A DNA stretch of 8,737 nucleotides from CAYTLW01 sp964438735 (GTDB taxonomy: Bacteria > Myxococcota_A > UBA9042). Under the pieces are notes generated by a model. That model had not been told where the DNA came from, did not search any database, and saw only the letters and a program-made list of their open reading frames with translations. Position 1 is the first letter of the stretch, and every line of letters begins with the position of its first letter. Shown here in pieces: positions 1 to 6,617 of the stretch. Location: NCBI GenBank assembly GCA_964438735.1, contig CAYTLW010000203.1:1-8737 (forward strand), in the 5' to 3' direction. A program made the position numbers and the translations under genes.

Positions 1-250
1 GGGAGTGCGGCTTGGGGTTGGGTTCGCGGGACCATAGAGGTTGCCAGTGGGGGGGGTGGGCGGTCGTCGAGGGGGCGTGGGCGGCCGCGTAGGTGCAGAC
101 CGCGGCCGCCTGCCGCCAGCCCACGACCGCAGCCAGGCTGCACGCGAGCACGACGCCGATGATCAACAGAAAGCCCAGCCATCCCGTAAACGAACCGCCG
201 CGGCGACCTCCGCCCCGACCCCCTGTACCTTTGCCTCGTCTTGCCGCCAT
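1..250 (-). CDS. Partial membrane-anchored protein, N-terminus only
   Basis: The minus strand is open from an ATG at 250 to the left edge (83 codons, no stop), so the gene continues outside the window. The N-terminus is basic and Gly-rich (MAARRGKGTGG...), followed by one hydrophobic stretch at about residues 21-45 (core FLLIIGVVLACSLAAVV). After that comes an Ala/Pro/His-rich segment. This pattern fits a bitopic inner-membrane protein with a short cytoplasmic tail and its bulk in the periplasm, as in many cell-wall enzymes, but no catalytic motif is present and I assign no function. An in-frame ATG at 268 would add six residues; neither start has a strong Shine-Dalgarno sequence. It is divergent from the lipoprotein operon. 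An 8-G run on the plus strand (49-56) lies inside the reading frame as Pro/His codons. It could be a chance open frame, but the positively charged tail before a clean helix argues for a gene. Confidence 0.55.
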   Translation of the reverse strand, partial: MAARRGKGTGGRGGGRRGGSFTGWLGFLLIIGVVLACSLAAVVGWRQAAAVCTYAAAHAPSTTAHPPHWQPLWSREPNPKPHS

Positions 251-328
251 GGCCCGAGTGTGGCGCATCGTGGCCGTGTCGAAAAGTCAGCGGCGCAAAT
301 GCGTCGCGTGCATGTGCCCTGGGGTGGT

Positions 329-357
329 TTGACGTTGCCTGGATCGGGGCGTAGCAT
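329..357 (+). promoter_or_regulatory. Sigma70-type promoter for the five-gene lipoprotein operon
   Basis: TTGACG at 329-334 (5 of 6 to TTGACA), a 17-base spacer, and TAGCAT at 352-357 (4 of 6 to TATAAT). Transcription would start near 364, leaving a leader of about 43 bases before the ATG at 407. This is the only good -35/-10 pair seen upstream of the operon. I found no convincing matching promoter for the divergent gene at 250. Confidence 0.6.
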
Positions 358-390
358 CCGTCTGCGAATCAAGGTGCGGCGGCGCTGTGC

Positions 391-396
391 GGGAGG
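391..396 (+). promoter_or_regulatory. Ribosome binding site that fixes the start at 407
   Basis: GGGAGG lies 10 bases before the ATG at 407. The frame is open much further upstream (from an ATG at 41), but those upstream codons lie across the promoter and the divergent gene. This site, plus the signal peptide that starts exactly at 407, selects the downstream start. Confidence 0.6.
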
Positions 397-406
397 TTGT
401 CAGGAC

Positions 407-1606
407 ATGAGGTGGCTTCGATTGTGCCTGATCGCGCTCGTCCTGCCGGCCATGACCGGCTGCGGAGCGTCCTACCTGGAGGTCGGCAATCGCTACCTGG
501 CCCTGGGCAATACCGCCGTGGCTATCGAGTACTTCGACGCCGGCTCGCGCAAGGGCGGCGGCACGGCCACCCGCCGGGCGCTGCTGCGCAGCTACCAGAT
601 CTACACCCGCGATCTCGAACGCCAGATCGAATTCCTCAAGAAGCAGAAGCAGGCCTATCGAGCCCTGTCACAGCTGACGCTGCTCGAAGAGGTGACCCAG
701 CGAGGTGAGGCCCTCAAGGTGCCCGGCGCCAGCATGGCTGAGGTCAAGAAGACCACCGTAGCCCTGCGCGCCGCGGCGAACGAACAGCTGGACGAGGAAC
801 TGAGCGCGCGCCGGTCGCGTGGCACCTACCTGCGCAGCGATCTTCAACTCTGCCGTCAACTGCTGGCCCTGGGCACCGATCGCGGTGGCTCGGTCGCCGA
901 GAACTGCCAGGCGCTGCGCGAGCACTTCAAGAGCTGGGCCACGCTGAGTTGGGCCGATGCCAGCACCGAAGCGGGTGGTGGCTGGCTGCCATCCCTGCAG
1001 GCCACCATCGCGCGACGCAATCCGGAGCTGCTGCAGATCGTCAACGCCGACCACGAGCGCGTGAACGCCTCGCTGCAGGTCTTCCTGGGCGCGCCCGCCT
1101 GGGCCGACAGCGGCTGGTATCTGGTCGAGCGGAAGGTCTACCGCAAGGCCATCGCCAAGCGCAGTCGCAAGGGTCGGCTCATCAAGGAGACGGTCGAGGT
1201 GCCGCCCACCCAGGCCCAGATCAACGCCGCCAAACGAGCCAAGAAGAAGCCGCCGAAGAACCGCCTGATCGTCAAACAGGTCTACTATCACGTCAAAGGC
1301 GAGTGGCTGAAATACCGCCGCGATGTACGCGTGCAGGTGCCCTACGCGGTGACCCTGCAACGCGGCGATACGCCAGAAGAACGCGTGGTGCCAGTCGGCT
1401 TTGCCGGCACTCGGGGCAGCCGCGCCAGCGCCACCTACGAGCGCTTCGTAGGCGACCGCCTGGCCAATCCACGGAGCAAGCATACGCGTCCCGGCGCGCG
1501 GATGCGGGCCGAGCGTAAGTTGGCGTCGCCCAAACACCTGGCGTCGCGCCTGCTCAAGAACCTGCCCGGGCACATCAGCAGCCGAATCCTGCGGATGGTC
1601 GAGTAG
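407..1606 (+). CDS. Predicted 399-aa TPR-like envelope lipoprotein, first of a paralogous pair
   Basis: The start at 407 gives a textbook lipoprotein signal: basic n-region, hydrophobic core, and lipobox M-T-G-C with the lipidated Cys at residue 19. The mature N-terminus (residues 23-60, with Y-x3-G-x4-A-x2-Y-x2-AG) resembles one tetratricopeptide hairpin. A long, mostly helical section follows to about 225, with an ADSGW motif at 233-237. Residues about 240-315 are strikingly Lys/Arg-rich, including a KKKPPK stretch. I do not recognise a named family. The layout matches the 375-aa lipoprotein two genes downstream, including an identical 218-residue distance from the lipidated Cys to the Trp of [A/S]DSGW, so the two look like diverged duplicates. 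It may be comparable to COG3014-type TPR lipoproteins that sit beside LPP20 genes (inference). It is first in the operon; its stop is 14 bases before the next ATG. Confidence 0.85.
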   Translation: MRWLRLCLIALVLPAMTGCGASYLEVGNRYLALGNTAVAIEYFDAGSRKGGGTATRRALLRSYQIYTRDLERQIEFLKKQKQAYRALSQLTLLEEVTQRGEALKVPGASMAEVKKTTVALRAAANEQLDEELSARRSRGTYLRSDLQLCRQLLALGTDRGGSVAENCQALREHFKSWATLSWADASTEAGGGWLPSLQATIARRNPELLQIVNADHERVNASLQVFLGAPAWADSGWYLVERKVYRKAIAKRSRKGRLIKETVEVPPTQAQINAAKRAKKKPPKNRLIVKQVYYHVKGEWLKYRRDVRVQVPYAVTLQRGDTPEERVVPVGFAGTRGSRASATYERFVGDRLANPRSKHTRPGARMRAERKLASPKHLASRLLKNLPGHISSRILRMVE

Positions 1607-1620
1607 CGGGAGGGGGAGTT

Positions 1621-1962
1621 ATGGATCGCAACCGGTTGCATACCGTAGATGGCAGCGCGCCTGCCTGGCGACGCCTCGGCCGCTGGCTGGTGGTCATCGC
1701 GCTCGCGTTGGGCCTGGCCCTGGCCTGTGCGCCGCCCCGCCTGGGCAAACGTTTCGGCACCGATCCGACGCGCATCAAGGTGGGCCACGACACCCGCAAG
1801 GATGTGGTCGCCAAGATGGGGTCACCCTATCGCAAGGCCCTGGACAGCCGCGGACAAGAGGTCCTGACGTACGTCTGGGCCGATGGCAAGGGGCGCGGTG
1901 AGAAGGCCATCATCGTGTTGAACAAGAACGGACTGGTCAGCCTGGTGGAGGTGGTCCGGTGA
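1621..1962 (+). CDS. Small BamE/SmpA-OmlA-like lipoprotein (113 aa)
   Basis: A GGGAGG site at 1608-1613 sits seven bases before the ATG. The protein has an unusually long hydrophilic/basic n-region (residues 1-22), a hydrophobic core (23-35) and a lipobox ending LALAC, with the lipidated Cys at residue 36. The rest is one small domain with the SmpA/OmlA (BamE) signature: I-K-V-G-H-D-T-R-K-D-V-V-x3-G-S-P at residues 52-69, then strands 'EVLTYVWADG' and 'AIIVLNKNGLV'. BamE itself is an accessory lipoprotein of the outer-membrane beta-barrel assembly complex, but this fold is widespread in small envelope lipoproteins. The context (between two paralogous lipoproteins, not beside other Bam genes) suggests a dedicated partner of this operon rather than the housekeeping BamE. 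The last four bases (GTGA) overlap the start of the next gene, implying translational coupling. Confidence 0.85.
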   Translation: MDRNRLHTVDGSAPAWRRLGRWLVVIALALGLALACAPPRLGKRFGTDPTRIKVGHDTRKDVVAKMGSPYRKALDSRGQEVLTYVWADGKGRGEKAIIVLNKNGLVSLVEVVR

Positions 1963-3086
1963 GTCCGCGTCTGCCCGCGCTGCTCGCGCTCCTACCCGTG
2001 GGGTTGCTGCTCGGCGGCTGCCCGTCCATGCAGAGCGTGGGCGACAAGTACGCCCAGGGCGGCAAGTACGAGCTCGCCGTGTACTACCACGCCGGCGCGT
2101 ACAAGTTGGATCTCAAGGACCAGGACGCCCGCAACCGCCTGGTCCGGACCGTCAAGAACGCCGACCGCGCCCTGAAGATGAAGTACAGCACGGCGAAGGA
2201 GGGCAAGCGGTATCGCGAGGCCCTGGGCCTGGCGACGCGACGCGAGGCCGTCTTCCTGTACGCCCAGCGGCTCGGTCTGGCCGGGTTCGCACCCGAGTCC
2301 GCGGGAAGGGACGCGCAAAAGGTCGCCGGTTCCGCATCCAAGGCTGCGCTGGCGAAGCTGGACGCGGCCGCCGATGGCAAGACCAAAGAGACGGACAAGC
2401 TACGCCTGGCCCGCGAGGCGCTGGCGCTGAACCCCGACGATCCCGACCTGGCCGAGCGCTACGAAGCCAGCCGCAAGCGACTCGAGCGCAAGATCGCTGT
2501 GCGAATTCAGGGTCCGGCGGCGGCGCGCGAGGAGGCCGAGCGCATGGTCGGCCAGATCCTCGGCGTACTCACCAGCGCCCAGCGAGAGCTCTTCGTGGTC
2601 GTGCCCCTGCAGCTGCAACAGCACGACATCCTGCTCGACGTGGTGGTGGGCGCGAACCTGTCCGATAGCGGCTGGCGGCAGACGCGCGCCGGCAAGGCCC
2701 AGGGCCTGGTGCCGGTGATCAACCGCTTCAATGAAAAGGTGATGAACAACAAGGGCAAACCTGTGATGAAGAAGGTCTTCGCCCGCTGGCGGCAGCTCCG
2801 GCGGCGGACGGCGGCGAAGGTCACCGTGCGCACCAGCCTGCTCGACCTGCGCAGCAAGAAGACCCTGTACAACAAGGCCCTGGTGGCCACCCCATCCAGC
2901 GTTCAGGACTACTACACCTGGGATGGCGATGATCGCGCCATGGCCGCGCGGGGGCTGACCTCCGTGCGCAGGGCGGGCCTGTCCCAGGTGCCGCCCGACC
3001 CCGGTTGGGCGCTGGTGACCTCGGCCCTGCCCGGCCTGGCCAAGAGCCACGCGAAAGCGCTGCTCAACAAGTTGGAGTACCGATGA
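1959..3086 (+). CDS. Predicted 375-aa TPR-like envelope lipoprotein, second of the paralogous pair
   Basis: GTG start overlapping the previous TGA (GTGA), with GGAGG at 1947-1951 seven bases upstream. The signal peptide ends in lipobox L-G-G-C, with the lipidated Cys at residue 21. The mature protein begins with VGDKYAQGGKYELAVYYHAG, a TPR-like helical hairpin. A second TPR-like patch (LAREALALNPDDPDLAERYE) lies at about residues 150-170. The C-terminal half has a hydrophobic strand cluster (ELFVVVPLQLQQHDILLDVVVG), an SDSGW motif at 235-239, a basic section, and a tail ending LLNKLEYR. Cys-to-Trp spacing is 218 residues, the same as in the lipoprotein starting at 407, and the Tyr-x2-[F/W]-x-GD element near the C-terminus also recurs, supporting duplication. 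No enzyme motif is visible; a structural or scaffolding role in the periplasm is the most that can be inferred. Its stop overlaps the next ATG (ATGA). Confidence 0.85.
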   Translation: MSPRLPALLALLPVGLLLGGCPSMQSVGDKYAQGGKYELAVYYHAGAYKLDLKDQDARNRLVRTVKNADRALKMKYSTAKEGKRYREALGLATRREAVFLYAQRLGLAGFAPESAGRDAQKVAGSASKAALAKLDAAADGKTKETDKLRLAREALALNPDDPDLAERYEASRKRLERKIAVRIQGPAAAREEAERMVGQILGVLTSAQRELFVVVPLQLQQHDILLDVVVGANLSDSGWRQTRAGKAQGLVPVINRFNEKVMNNKGKPVMKKVFARWRQLRRRTAAKVTVRTSLLDLRSKKTLYNKALVATPSSVQDYYTWDGDDRAMAARGLTSVRRAGLSQVPPDPGWALVTSALPGLAKSHAKALLNKLEYR

Positions 3087-4201
3087 TCACGCACAAGGTC
3101 GTCGCCCGCGCCCTCGGCGTCGGGCTGCTGGGGCTGTGCCTGGCGCTGCCGGTCGCATGCGGGCCGAATATGTACTGGGGTCAGGGCAAACGACCGGGCT
3201 GGCTGGTCATCGACGGCACCCGCCTGAAGAAGACGCCACACGGCATCTCGTCCATCGGCAGCACGCCGGCGACCACTCGGGTCAACGAGGACCTGTCGCT
3301 GGCGGAGCGGGACGCGCGCACGCAGATCTCCAACATGTTGTCCAGCGAGGTGAAGTCCAAGCAGCTGGTCTGGACCATGCAGGTCAGCACCAACGATGAA
3401 GCCGACGACGAGCAGGTGGTGCGGCAGGATGTGGAGGTGACCTCCAACCTGCGCCTGGAAGACGCCAAGGTCGCCTCCCGCTGGCGGGATGAAGAGACCC
3501 GCACCGTCTACGTGCTCTTCAAGGTGGATACGCCGGCCTGGGCGCGACGCATCGAGCGTCGCCTCTCCGGCGGCCTGGCCCAGGTGGAGAACCTGCGCGC
3601 CAAGGCCAATCGCGAGCTGCGCGGCGGCCAGGGGATGCGCGCCTTCCGCACCACCAGGGAAGCCTACGCGGTGGGCAGACGCCTGGGCGAAGATGCGCGG
3701 GTGATGGACGTGCTGGCCACCGCGCGCGGCTTCGGCCGCAAGGTGGCGGCCGCCAAGCAGGAGCTCGACGACTTCCAGGACAAGCTGCTGGACAACGCGC
3801 AGGTGGAGATCAACGTCGAGTGCCGCGATGGCAACGTCGGCCGCCAGGCGCGCGGCGGGCTGGAACAGTTCCTCAAGGATCAGGGCCTGAAGGTGGCCCT
3901 GCCCGGTCAGGGCGGCCAGCAGGCCATCAAGATGCAGGTGATGATCGGGCAGGTGCCCAAGGGCGCGCGCAACGTGGGCCGTCGGCGCGAATTCCTGGCC
4001 GAAGCGGCGGGCAAGCTGCGCGTGGTCGAAGCCAACGGCCGAGAGGTCAGGAAGCTGTCGGTGGATGTGGGCGGGCGGCGCTATACCGAGCGCGGCAGCA
4101 GCGCCGGTCAAGCCGGCTCTCGAGCCCTGTCGCTGGCCGCGCGCACCGTTCAGTCCCGCTTCCGCAGCAAGTTCCGGCGCGTCTTCGCGAACGCTGAGTA
4201 G
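3083..4201 (+). CDS. LPP20-family lipoprotein (372 aa)
   Basis: The ATG overlaps the upstream TGA, with GGAG at 3074-3077 five bases before it. The frame is open 26 codons further up, but only this start gives a signal peptide. The signal ends LPVAC with the lipidated Cys at residue 26. Residues about 35-150 match the LPP20 family pattern: 'GSTPATT', then an alternating Ala/Arg helix (LAERDARTQISNMLSSEV), a polar stretch, and the closing 'ASRWRDEETRTVYVLFKVD' strand pair. Residues 150-235 are a charged helical linker, probably coiled coil. Residues 238-370 form a second alpha/beta domain (EQFLKDQGLKVALP ... KLRVVEANGREVRKLSVDVGG) reminiscent of the later domains of FlgT-type proteins; this resemblance is tentative. 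LPP20 was first described as a Helicobacter membrane-associated lipoprotein, and its biochemical role is unsettled. The gene ends 15 bases before the peptidase gene. Confidence 0.85.
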   Translation: MITHKVVARALGVGLLGLCLALPVACGPNMYWGQGKRPGWLVIDGTRLKKTPHGISSIGSTPATTRVNEDLSLAERDARTQISNMLSSEVKSKQLVWTMQVSTNDEADDEQVVRQDVEVTSNLRLEDAKVASRWRDEETRTVYVLFKVDTPAWARRIERRLSGGLAQVENLRAKANRELRGGQGMRAFRTTREAYAVGRRLGEDARVMDVLATARGFGRKVAAAKQELDDFQDKLLDNAQVEINVECRDGNVGRQARGGLEQFLKDQGLKVALPGQGGQQAIKMQVMIGQVPKGARNVGRRREFLAEAAGKLRVVEANGREVRKLSVDVGGRRYTERGSSAGQAGSRALSLAARTVQSRFRSKFRRVFANAE

Positions 4202-4216
4202 ACGGTCCACCGGACC

Positions 4217-5776
4217 ATGAAGCGACGCCCAACCGGCGTAGTCCGCTGGCTGGCAGGTGTTGCCGCCGTGCTGGCTGCGGTGCTGGCGATGCTGTGGGCC
4301 TGGCCGCAACGCACGCCACCGTCGACGGGCTCCGATCGAACCTCAGTGGCTGCGAGCGACGTCCTGCCAGTAGACCTGGCGCACCCCGCCAGTGAGGTCG
4401 CTGACGGTCGACTGGACTGGCTGGTCGTCGGCGGCGGCGCCACCCCATCGAGCAACCAGTACGGCATCGAGGCCGACGTGCAGGAGGTGGTGCGCACCTT
4501 CTCCGGGCCCGGTCGGGTGTGGTTTTCCGGTGGCGCTGAGGCCCTGGCGGTGCAGGTCCGACAGGCCCGCCCGCGAGGTGACCCCTTGCGGCGCCGCCTG
4601 GGCCGCTTCTTCTGGCCGCGCCAGGGACGCGACGCGCGCTACCGCAAGACGCACCTGCCGCGAACTCGCGTAGCCGAACGGCCCGTTGTGCTGGACGCCC
4701 TGACAACCCAGCTCCGACACGCAGCCGACGGGCCCTTGCTGGTCTGGATCGCCGGCCATGGCGACCTGGGCGAGCGACCGGCAGACAGCGGCGTGCAGCT
4801 CTGGGGTGGCGGTAGGCTGCTGCCCCGGGACCTGGCCCGCCTGCTCGACGGGGCGGGCCTGCAGCGCACCATGACGGTGTTGATGACCACCTGCTACTCG
4901 GGCGGCTTCGCTGAGATGGTCTTCGACGGCGCCGACCACCGACGTGGCGCCGCCAGGGTGATGGCCTGCGGGCTCTTCGCGGCGCCCTGGGACCTGGAGT
5001 CCAGCGGCTGCGACGCCAACCCGGATCGCCGCCAGCACGAGGGCTACGCCCGACACTTCCTCAGCGGTCTGCGCGGCCTGGATCGCAACGGCAGACGCCT
5101 GCCCCGACCGCAGATCGACTTCGACGGCGACGGTCGCATCTCCCTGCTGGAGGCCCATACGCGGGTCCGCATCGCGTCATCCAGCGCCGACGTGCCCACT
5201 TCGACCTCGGAGCGCTGGCTGCGCCACGTCGCCCCGGATGAAGGCCCGATTCGGGACGCCGACCTGCCCGAAGAGCGGGCGGTCATCAGCCACCTGCGGC
5301 GGCGTCTGCGCCTGGACCCGAACATTCCACAGGCCAAGAGCCCGTTGGCAGCCCGCGAGGCCGCCATCGCACAGGCGCAGGAAGCCGTGGACCTCGCCCG
5401 CGCCGACGAGGACGCCGCCTGGCATACGGTAGCCGCCCATCTCCTCGGCCGCTGGCCGGTCCTGGACGACCCCTGGCATCCCGATTTCGACGCCACCCTG
5501 TCGACCCACCACCGGTCCATCGGCAACTGGCTCGACGGTTCGCCCAAGTGGCGCAGCTACACCGAAGCGGTAGCGGTCACCGACGCCGCCAACCGGCTGC
5601 TGGACGAAGCCCGAATCGCCGCCGCCCTCGCCGAACGCCTCGAACGCGCCCAGGACAACCTGCGCCTCGCAGCCAGGCTGACCGCAGCGGGAGGTGCTGG
5701 GCTCGTCCGCTGGCAGGCGCTGTTGCGCTGCGAACGCCGGGTCCCCCGTCTTCGTGCGCCAGACACCGACGGCTGA
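4217..5776 (+). CDS. Membrane-anchored caspase-like cysteine peptidase (C13/C14 type, 519 aa)
   Basis: Residues 11-29 form one hydrophobic segment after an MKRR start, with no lipobox and no clear cleavage site, so the protein is probably anchored in the inner membrane facing the periplasm. Residues about 67-115 carry the first strand and helix of a caspase-like fold (LDWLVVGGGATPSSNQYGIE). The catalytic dyad is visible: His181 in AGHGD after the strand LLVWI, and Cys226 in TTCYSGGF after VLM. Further family-like elements follow: CGLFAAPWD, a GCDANPDRR-x-EGY-x3-F segment, and a 12-residue EF-hand-like loop with Asp301, Asp303, Asp305, Gly306, Ile308 and Glu312, then EAHTRVR and SERWLR. The C-terminal 180 residues are Ala-rich helix. 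The arrangement suggests a clan CD peptidase, perhaps Ca2+-responsive; substrate specificity cannot be read from sequence. The start has only a weak ribosome site, so translation may depend on coupling with the upstream gene 15 bases away. Confidence 0.85.
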   Translation: MKRRPTGVVRWLAGVAAVLAAVLAMLWAWPQRTPPSTGSDRTSVAASDVLPVDLAHPASEVADGRLDWLVVGGGATPSSNQYGIEADVQEVVRTFSGPGRVWFSGGAEALAVQVRQARPRGDPLRRRLGRFFWPRQGRDARYRKTHLPRTRVAERPVVLDALTTQLRHAADGPLLVWIAGHGDLGERPADSGVQLWGGGRLLPRDLARLLDGAGLQRTMTVLMTTCYSGGFAEMVFDGADHRRGAARVMACGLFAAPWDLESSGCDANPDRRQHEGYARHFLSGLRGLDRNGRRLPRPQIDFDGDGRISLLEAHTRVRIASSSADVPTSTSERWLRHVAPDEGPIRDADLPEERAVISHLRRRLRLDPNIPQAKSPLAAREAAIAQAQEAVDLARADEDAAWHTVAAHLLGRWPVLDDPWHPDFDATLSTHHRSIGNWLDGSPKWRSYTEAVAVTDAANRLLDEARIAAALAERLERAQDNLRLAARLTAAGGAGLVRWQALLRCERRVPRLRAPDTDG

Positions 5777-5811
5777 CCCACCTTCATCGCCCCACCCATT
5801 TCTGCTCTTCG

Positions 5812-5843
5812 GCATTGCGGCTTTGCAGCTTTGCGGCTTTGCG
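5812..5843 (+). repeat. Four tandem 8-bp units (GCTTTGCG) between convergent genes
   Basis: Units are GCATTGCG (5812-5819), GCTTTGCA (5820-5827), GCTTTGCG (5828-5835) and GCTTTGCG (5836-5843). They fill nearly half of the 73-base gap between the stop of the peptidase gene (5776) and the stop of the Lgt-family gene (5850). The units are not self-complementary and do not form a terminator hairpin. No Rho-independent terminator is visible in this gap on either strand. Confidence 0.8.
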
Positions 5844-5849
5844 CGAACC

Positions 5850-6587
5850 CTATCTGTCTGCCGTACGATGGCCTCGCAACAACCACAGGGACACCCCAAC
5901 AATGATCCCCAAAGCCGCCAGGTTCAAAACCGAAGCCCGCCCCGCCAACCCTGCCAGGTCATCCACCCGCAGCCACTCGATAGGCAGCCGGATGACCACA
6001 AACGCCAGCCCCAGTGCCGCCGCCGTCACGCCTGCTGGCGGGGACCGCCTGGACAACCACAGCAACCCGATCATCAAGGGCACGCTCGCCAGCCACTCCA
6101 GCAACCCCACGTCGTAGCGACCGCCGCCGGGGAAGGCGACCGCAAGCGGCCCCGTGGAGGCCCGGCCGATGTGGTCGTGCACCAGGGCGCAGCCCAGGCG
6201 AACCAGTGGCCAGCCGCAGGCGAACGCGACGGCGCCGGCGTCCAGCAATCGGGCCGGTGACAGCCGCCACCGCAGAGCCAGCACAATCACCGCGATGGCC
6301 CCGCCGCCGAGTGCCCCCAGCGAGGCCTGCATCTGCACGACGCGCTGCAGCCAGGAGACGTCGGTAAGCGGCGCCTGCAGCAGGGCCAGCACGTGGCCGC
6401 CGACCACTGCGGCGACCAGTCCCACGATGCCGGCCACCTCGGCCCTGGCCCGCGCCATGGGCACGGCGGTCGCCCGGTGCACGAATACCGCGTGGCCGAC
6501 CACAGCGCCGGCGAAGGCGAGCACACCCTGAACGGGCAGGGTCAGCGGCCCGATTGCCAGCTGTTCAGCTGTAATGCAGGGCAGCAC
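5850..6587 (-). CDS. lgt: Divergent prolipoprotein diacylglyceryl transferase (Lgt) family protein (245 aa)
   Basis: Lgt moves diacylglycerol from phosphatidylglycerol to the lipobox Cys of prolipoproteins in the inner membrane. Seven hydrophobic segments are visible (about 15-37, 49-71, 88-105, 112-133, 162-179, 186-203, 219-238), matching the family topology. The N-terminus (AIGPLTLPVQGVLAFAG) aligns by eye with the usual 'IGPLTIpsYGvlla' start. The signature region reads R130-LGC-ALVHDHIGR142, keeping the Arg and terminal Gly-Arg. Where the enterobacterial enzyme has Asn and Glu it has Cys and His/Asp, and the usual SFHGG is SLGALGGG, so the His of that motif is missing. The late R200-LPIE204-WLR207 motif is kept. 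Length is slightly short for Lgt (usually about 260-290). The start is GTG with a weak ribosome site, 30 bases after the stop of the upstream Cys-rich gene, suggesting cotranscription. Family membership is fairly sure; catalytic activity is not. Confidence 0.75.
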   Translation of the reverse strand: MLPCITAEQLAIGPLTLPVQGVLAFAGAVVGHAVFVHRATAVPMARARAEVAGIVGLVAAVVGGHVLALLQAPLTDVSWLQRVVQMQASLGALGGGAIAVIVLALRWRLSPARLLDAGAVAFACGWPLVRLGCALVHDHIGRASTGPLAVAFPGGGRYDVGLLEWLASVPLMIGLLWLSRRSPPAGVTAAALGLAFVVIRLPIEWLRVDDLAGLAGRASVLNLAALGIIVGVSLWLLRGHRTADR

Positions 6588-6617
6588 GGTGGGTCCGCCG
6601 TTGAGATGGGAGGGAGG

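Noticed and set aside
41..406. Upstream in-frame extension of the first lipoprotein (start at 41)
   Set aside because: It would bury the signal peptide and lipobox 120 residues inside the protein and run through the promoter and the divergent gene. The extra residues are low-complexity Arg/Gly/Pro typical of open non-coding frames in GC-rich DNA.
668..1573. 301-codon open frame on the minus strand
   Set aside because: Antisense to the first lipoprotein, with no ribosome site or recognisable domain; explained by the high third-position GC of the real gene.
2912..4309. 465-codon open frame on the minus strand
   Set aside because: It is antisense to the LPP20 and neighbouring genes. Its translation is His/Leu/Gln-rich low-complexity sequence, whereas the plus strand shows lipoboxes, ribosome sites and 4-base overlaps.
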